Shown piece after piece: positions 62,913 through 64,000 of a stretch of 64,000 nucleotides of DNA. How positions within the stretch are numbered: position 1 is the first letter of the stretch; each line of letters opens with the position of its first letter. The stretch is from contig NZ_JAGPOX010000020.1 in assembly GCF_019038435.1 (NCBI RefSeq), positions 22,312 to 86,311 of the forward strand, given 5' to 3'. This DNA comes from Nocardia alni. GTDB lineage: Bacteria; Actinomycetota; Actinomycetes; Mycobacteriales; Mycobacteriaceae. The notes beneath the pieces were generated by a model. That model made no database searches, was not told the origin of the DNA, and was given only the letters and a program-made list of their open reading frames with translations. The position numbers were made by a program, and so were the translations under genes.

Positions 62913-63022
62913 GGGTACCTCCTCTGGAACACGTTCCGTCGAGTGAAGCACACCACACACAAATTGTGAACACCTATTAATAAACTCTGTAAACTTTCTC
63001 AGGTTCGGCGCCGCACACTCCG
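62913..63022 (-). promoter_or_regulatory. AT-rich promoter of the P450 gene with a small palindrome
   Basis: The stretch 62958-62998 is AT-rich. It contains CACAAATTGTG (62958-62968), a perfect 11-bp palindrome 46 bp upstream of the P450 start, and TTTACAGAGTTTATTAATAG on the minus strand. A TetR-type operator is plausible. It does not look like the KstR consensus. Confidence 0.45.
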
Positions 63023-64000
63023 CTAGTACGCACCGTCCCCACGGGTCACCGCACCGATCGTCCTGCCGATCAGCAGCAGGTCCATGACCATCGACCAGTT
63101 CTCCACATACGACAGGTCCAGCCGCATGGCGTCCTCGGGCGACAGGTCGGAGCGGCCACTGACCTGCCACAACCCCGTCACCCCCGGTTTGACCAGGAGC
63201 CGGCGGCGCATGGTGCCGTCGTAGCAGTCCACCTCGCGGCGAACCTGGGGGCGCGGCCCCACCACGCTCATCTCCCCGCGCAGCACGTTGATGAACTGCG
63301 GCAGCTCGTCCAGGCTGAACTTGCGGATGAGCCGTCCGACCGGCGTAACCCGAGGGTCGTCCCGAACCTTGAAATATAACGCGTTCCCGCCACGGGTCGC
63401 GATGAGCTTGTCGATGTGGGCGTCGGCGTCGACATACATGCTGCGAAACTTGAGCATCGCGAAGGGTTTGCCATCCCGGCCGATCCGCTCGGATCGGTAG
63501 AACACCGGGCCCGCGCTGGTGCAGCCCACGGCGATCGCGATCGCCAGCAGCACGGGTGCGACGGCCAGCAGTGCGCAACCGGCGAAACACCAGTCGAACA
63601 TCGCCTTGCCCACGGACTTCGCGCGATCGTAACGCGGGGACCCCACGTGCATCATCGGCATGTCCGCGACCAGCCGGTAGGTCAGCCGGACCCCGGCGAT
63701 GTCGACCAGGCCGGGCGCCACAATGAGTTCCACGCCCAGCGGGTCCAGTTCCCAAGCGATGCGCCGGAAGTCGGCCGGGCCCAGATGATCGGTCGCGGTG
63801 ATCGCGACCGTATCCGCGCCCCGCGCGCGCACCGCGGCCAGAATCGAACGATCCTGGCCCACAACCGGTATCACCCGATCACCGACCCGCAGATCGGCCG
63901 GGTCACCGTCCGGCGTGCAGACGCCGACGACCTGATATCCGGATTCGGGCTCGCGCTCGAACGCCGCGACCATCGCGGCCGCCGCGGCCCGCCCGCCCAC
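63023..64000 (-). CDS. bacterial sugar transferase (polyprenyl-phosphate sugar phosphotransferase), partial
   Basis: The 5' part lies beyond the window. The visible 325 residues begin in the CoA-binding-like central domain (VVGVCTPDGDPADLRVGDRV). A membrane helix at 140-165 and the catalytic bacterial sugar transferase domain follow: GPVFYRSERIGRDGKPFAML, KFRSM, IRKFSLDELPQFINVLRGEM, SVVGPRP and KPGVTGLWQVSGRSD. It transfers a sugar phosphate to undecaprenyl or decaprenyl phosphate to start exopolysaccharide or glycan assembly. Confidence 0.92.
   Translation of the reverse strand: MGGRAAAAAMVAAFEREPESGYQVVGVCTPDGDPADLRVGDRVIPVVGQDRSILAAVRARGADTVAITATDHLGPADFRRIAWELDPLGVELIVAPGLVDIAGVRLTYRLVADMPMMHVGSPRYDRAKSVGKAMFDWCFAGCALLAVAPVLLAIAIAVGCTSAGPVFYRSERIGRDGKPFAMLKFRSMYVDADAHIDKLIATRGGNALYFKVRDDPRVTPVGRLIRKFSLDELPQFINVLRGEMSVVGPRPQVRREVDCYDGTMRRRLLVKPGVTGLWQVSGRSDLSPEDAMRLDLSYVENWSMVMDLLLIGRTIGAVTRGDGAY

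Overview
The window is chromosomal DNA from a high-GC actinobacterium of the Mycobacteriales, most likely a Nocardia or a close relative. The GC content is high throughout, GTG and TTG starts with purine-rich ribosome sites are common, and several blocks keep the gene order I recall from mycobacteria: glcB / VWA protein / gcvP, then merR - DUF151 nuclease - ftsR - garA - gcvH - pgsA2, and DUF3349 - small membrane protein - pitA. There are also ChoD-like and CYP125-like sterol enzymes and a WhiB protein. I saw no tRNA, rRNA, CRISPR array or insertion sequence.

Layout. 0-4.4 kb: a clavaminate-synthase-like Fe/2-oxoglutarate oxygenase with an arginine:X amidinotransferase (a probable small biosynthetic pair), an XRE/TPR-type regulator and a small unknown protein. 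4.4-5.1 kb: Uma2-type nuclease. 5.1-15.1 kb: a complete C-P lyase core on the minus strand (phnF-G-H-I-[J-K]-L-M, then an inositol-monophosphatase-family gene, a strong hairpin and an MFS transporter). PhnJ and PhnK are one polypeptide joined by a repeat-rich linker. A perfect 20-bp palindrome lies upstream of phnF. 15.6-17.1 kb: a DUF4143 ATPase preceded by 23-bp direct repeats. 17.2-22.1 kb: secreted LVIVD propeller protein, DUF305 protein, malate synthase G. 22.1-22.9 kb: no gene, but three 74-bp hairpin elements with compensating base changes. 22.9-29 kb: hydrolase with a divergent MerR gene and MerR-type promoter, the DUF3349/Rv0544c-like/pitA block, a broken WYL regulator and a secreted lipase. 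29.3-35.5 kb: HNH nuclease and WhiB, a VWA/solute-binding protein convergent with a PstS-like membrane protein, a zinc dehydrogenase and an NTF2-like protein. 35.7-38.7 kb: gcvP under a tandem glycine riboswitch.

38.9-48.9 kb: a three-gene polyketide cluster (methyltransferase, ligase-ACP-KS-AT-ACP-TE synthase, acyl-CoA dehydrogenase) lies between gcvP and the Rv1830-type merR. The last codons of that merR recur in decayed form at the far, gcvP-proximal end of the cluster in the same orientation, so direct repeats flank it. This suggests acquisition as an island. 48.9-53 kb: the conserved merR-DUF151-ftsR-garA-gcvH-pgsA2 block. 53-64 kb: ChoD-like GMC oxidase, a NERD-like membrane protein, PAP2 phosphatase, acyl-CoA oxidase, ThrE-type exporter, TetR regulator, CYP125-like P450 and a sugar transferase cut by the window end.

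Three themes recur. Phosphorus acquisition is represented by the C-P lyase, the MFS transporter, PitA and the PstS-like protein. Glycine and glyoxylate metabolism is represented by gcvP, gcvH, garA and glcB. In-frame minisatellite repeats occur in interdomain linkers of PhnJ-K and of the polyketide synthase.
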